This document shows, one piece after another, positions 61,966-64,000 of a stretch of DNA of 64,000 nucleotides; the first letter of the stretch is position 1; every line of letters starts with the position of its first letter. This DNA comes from Buchnera aphidicola (Pterocallis alni). GTDB taxonomy: Bacteria; Pseudomonadota; Gammaproteobacteria; Enterobacterales; Enterobacteriaceae. The notes under the pieces are model-generated. The model did not search any database and was not told where the DNA came from. It saw only the letters and a list, made by a program, of their open reading frames with translations. The position numbers and the translations under genes are program-made. The stretch spans positions 124,001-188,000 of the forward strand of contig NZ_OZ060377.1 of the NCBI RefSeq assembly GCF_964059075.1. Direction: 5' to 3'.

Positions 61966-62805
61966 ATGAATTTTTATGATAGTCAAGAAAAGACGGAATC
62001 TCCTACCTTATTTAAAATTCAACAAGCACAACAAAAAGGTTTTAAAAATTATTCATATGAATTACATGTTTTCTTAATTTTTTTACTAGGTGTCACTATA
62101 TTATATATTTATAAAAAAAAAATTTTATCTTTTTTTTTGAGAATGATGTCATATCATTTTATTTTTAATCATTCTATTATTTATAATAATAATTATATTT
62201 CTATTATTTTATTGCATGAATTACATAAAGTGTTTTTTTTTTTATGTATTTTTTTTATGTTGGCATTGTTTTTAATAATTAGTGTAATATTTTGTTTAAA
62301 TGGTTTTTATTTATATTTTATACCTTTACATTTACATTGGTCTAAAATAAATATAATTAATGGTATAAATAACATTTTTTCATATAATAGTTTTATTGAA
62401 TCTATTCAAATGTTTATAAAGATATTAATATTTTTTTTAATTTTATGTATTTATTCTTTTTATTATGTTTATAAAATAAAATATTTTTTTACATTTTCTC
62501 CAATGTTAACTTTTAAATTTACATTTCATATGATGATGTTATTTATTTTTTTACTTTGTATAGGTTTTATTCCATGTATTATATTGAATATTATATGGAA
62601 AAATTTTATTTATTATAAAAATTTAAGAATGAGTATTCAAGAAATTAAAGATGAATATAAATTTATGGAAGGGAATTTTACAATGCAAAAAAAATCATAT
62701 TATGAAAATAAATTTATATATAAGAAAAAGAATATAAAAAAAACATATTTAGCAAATAAAATTAATACAAATAAATATTGTAATATACAAAATAAGTTTA
62801 AATAG
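61966..62805 (+). CDS. flhB: Flagellar export apparatus protein FlhB, lacking the cytoplasmic NPTH domain
   Basis: FlhB is a membrane component of the flagellar type III export gate. Its C-terminal domain cleaves itself at NPTH and switches substrate class. This 279-residue product (E. coli 382) has the N-terminal EKTESPTLFKIQQAQQKG and four hydrophobic segments (about 28-50, 85-115, 145-170 and 185-210). It keeps the cytoplasmic-neck motif IQEIKDEYKFMEGN near 224. After that the sequence is a Lys/Asn-rich tail with no NPTH, ending before the globular domain. The downstream bases show no continuation in another frame. ATG has AAGG upstream. flhA follows on the same strand. Confidence 0.9.
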   Translation: MNFYDSQEKTESPTLFKIQQAQQKGFKNYSYELHVFLIFLLGVTILYIYKKKILSFFLRMMSYHFIFNHSIIYNNNYISIILLHELHKVFFFLCIFFMLALFLIISVIFCLNGFYLYFIPLHLHWSKINIINGINNIFSYNSFIESIQMFIKILIFFLILCIYSFYYVYKIKYFFTFSPMLTFKFTFHMMMLFIFLLCIGFIPCIILNIIWKNFIYYKNLRMSIQEIKDEYKFMEGNFTMQKKSYYENKFIYKKKNIKKTYLANKINTNKYCNIQNKFK

Positions 62806-63103
62806 TTTTCAGGAAATATATTTTTATCAACAAAAAAATATTTTATTTTTATGATTTTTTTATATTAATGCAAGATATTATAATTGTTTTGATATATTAA
62901 ATATTTAATATTTCATTATATACAATATATTATGTTGTATAGTTAGCAATGAATAAATAATTATCATATACTATATATATGTATATAATATATTAGTTAT
63001 ATTGCATATTTATCAATAATACAAATAAAAATTATTTTAATATATTTTAAATGTGTGAATTATTTTTTTATAATAATTTATTTTTTATTAAGAGTATGTA
63101 ATT
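62806..63103. other. Noncoding gap between truncated flhB and flhA
   Basis: These 298 very AT-rich bases lie where the end of flhB would be expected; in E. coli flhB and flhA are nearly contiguous. I find no frame encoding VTNPTHY or the rest of the FlhB C-domain. It looks like eroded coding sequence now serving, at most, as the flhA promoter and leader. Confidence 0.55.
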
Positions 63104-64000
63104 ATGCTATATTTAATATATTTATTGCAAATTAGCAGTTTTTTTAAAAGAATAAAATGGAAAGGTTTCACTGGTCCAGTAATTATTTTAATTATTTTGT
63201 TTATGATGATTTTACCTTTGTCATCTTTTATTTTAGATATTTTTTTTACCTTTAATATTGTCATTTCTATAATAATATTATTAGTTGCAATGTTTATTCG
63301 TAATACGTTAGAATTTTCAGTGTTTCCAACTGTTGTATTGTTTGCAACATTATTTAGATTATCATTGAATATAGCTTCAACGAGAGTAATTTTATTAAAT
63401 GGTCATGTTGGAACATTTGCCGCTGGGCATGTAGTAGAGGCTTTTGGTCATTTTTTAGTAGGGGGAGATCTTTCTATTGGAATCATATTATTTTCTATAT
63501 TAGTTATTATAAACTTTATAGTAATTACTAAGGGGGCTGGAAGAATTGCAGAAGTAGGAGCTCGATTTGCTTTAGATGGTATGCATACTAAACAAATGTC
63601 TATTGATTCTGATTTTAATGCTGGATTAATCAATGATCAAAAAGCTCGAATCCTACGATCTGAAGTGGCGCAAGAATCAGATTTTTATGGTTCGATGGAT
63701 GGAGCAAGTAAATTCGTTAGAGGTGATGCTATTGCTGGGATTTTAATTATGATTATTAATATTATAGGAGGTTTAATTATTGGAATATTTAAATATAACA
63801 TGCAATTATATGAAGCAAGTAGGGTATATACTTTATTAACTATTGGAGATGGTTTAGTTGCTCAAATACCAGCTTTGGTTATTTCAACAGCGACTGGTGT
63901 AATCGTAACTAGAGTTAATACTAATCAGAATGTCAGTGAACAAATTATTAATCAAATGTTTTACAATCCTCAAGTTATATTTTTAACTGGATTAGTTTTA
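63104..64000 (+). CDS. flhA: Flagellar export gate protein FlhA, N-terminal part (cut by window end)
   Basis: FlhA is the large export-gate protein of the flagellar type III secretion system. The frame is open from the ATG to the last base: 299 of about 690 codons are visible. After a short N-terminus come hydrophobic helices (PVIILIILFMMILPLS, FNIVISIIILLVAMFI), then TLFRLSLNIASTRVILLNG and ITKGAGRIAEVGARFALDG, the FHIPEP-family signature region. MSIDSDFNAGLI carries the conserved charged cytoplasmic loop and FYGSMDGASKFVRGDAIAG follows. All membrane-domain motifs look intact, in contrast to the shortened flhB upstream. The C-terminal cytoplasmic domain lies outside the window. Confidence 0.97.
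   Translation, partial: MLYLIYLLQISSFFKRIKWKGFTGPVIILIILFMMILPLSSFILDIFFTFNIVISIIILLVAMFIRNTLEFSVFPTVVLFATLFRLSLNIASTRVILLNGHVGTFAAGHVVEAFGHFLVGGDLSIGIILFSILVIINFIVITKGAGRIAEVGARFALDGMHTKQMSIDSDFNAGLINDQKARILRSEVAQESDFYGSMDGASKFVRGDAIAGILIMIINIIGGLIIGIFKYNMQLYEASRVYTLLTIGDGLVAQIPALVISTATGVIVTRVNTNQNVSEQIINQMFYNPQVIFLTGLVL

Overview
The window is a stretch of chromosome from a strongly AT-rich, genome-reduced gammaproteobacterium. Protein identities and gene order (nuoLMN-folC-prs-prfA-prmC, ackA-pta, nrdAB-gyrA, thrABC, secA-guaC-aceEF-lpd, ilvIH-rsmH-ftsAZ, map/rpsB-tsf-pyrH-frr-bamA-dnaE-proS-flhBA) match Buchnera aphidicola, the obligate endosymbiont of aphids. I could not place the lineage more precisely. 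Nothing looks horizontally acquired: there are no insertion sequences, prophage, CRISPR array, rRNA or tRNA genes, and one tmRNA gene.

Layout. 1-5266: end of the respiratory complex I operon (nuoL partial, nuoM, nuoN) plus a TerC/Alx membrane protein. 5295-9654: folC, prs, release factor 1 and its methylase. 9813-13181: acetate/acetyl-phosphate genes ackA-pta. 13194-19505: ribonucleotide reductase (nrdA, nrdB, yfaE) and gyrA. 19677-23406: a DUF2076 protein with a histidine-rich repeat tail, a peroxiredoxin, ung, a truncated GrpE and NAD kinase. 23482-26426: tmRNA, grxD, rnt, ychF. 26476-31180: thrABC. 31444-41485: truA, secA, guaC and the pyruvate dehydrogenase genes. 41598-48458: mtn, erpA, ftsZ, ftsA, rsmH, ilvH, ilvI. 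48729-61826: dapD, map, rpsB, tsf, pyrH, frr, bamA, fabZ, dnaE, proS. 61966-64000: flhB (shortened) and flhA (cut by the window end).

Functionally the segment combines amino-acid provisioning for the host (threonine by thrABC, branched-chain amino acids by ilvIH, lysine by dapD), energy metabolism (complex I, pyruvate dehydrogenase, ackA-pta), and information processing (gyrA, dnaE, prfA, frr, rpsB, tsf, proS, tmRNA).

The most informative signals are absences and truncations judged against conserved gene order. The whole ftsL/ftsI-mur-ddlB-ftsQ block is missing between rsmH and ftsA. ispE is missing beside prs, and dxr and uppS are missing between frr and bamA. Together these point to coordinated loss of peptidoglycan and of the isoprenoid carrier-lipid pathway that serves it. 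FlhB lacks its cytoplasmic NPTH autocleavage domain, GrpE lacks its C-terminal beta domain, and SecA lacks its zinc-binding tail. Any missing gene could still lie outside this window.
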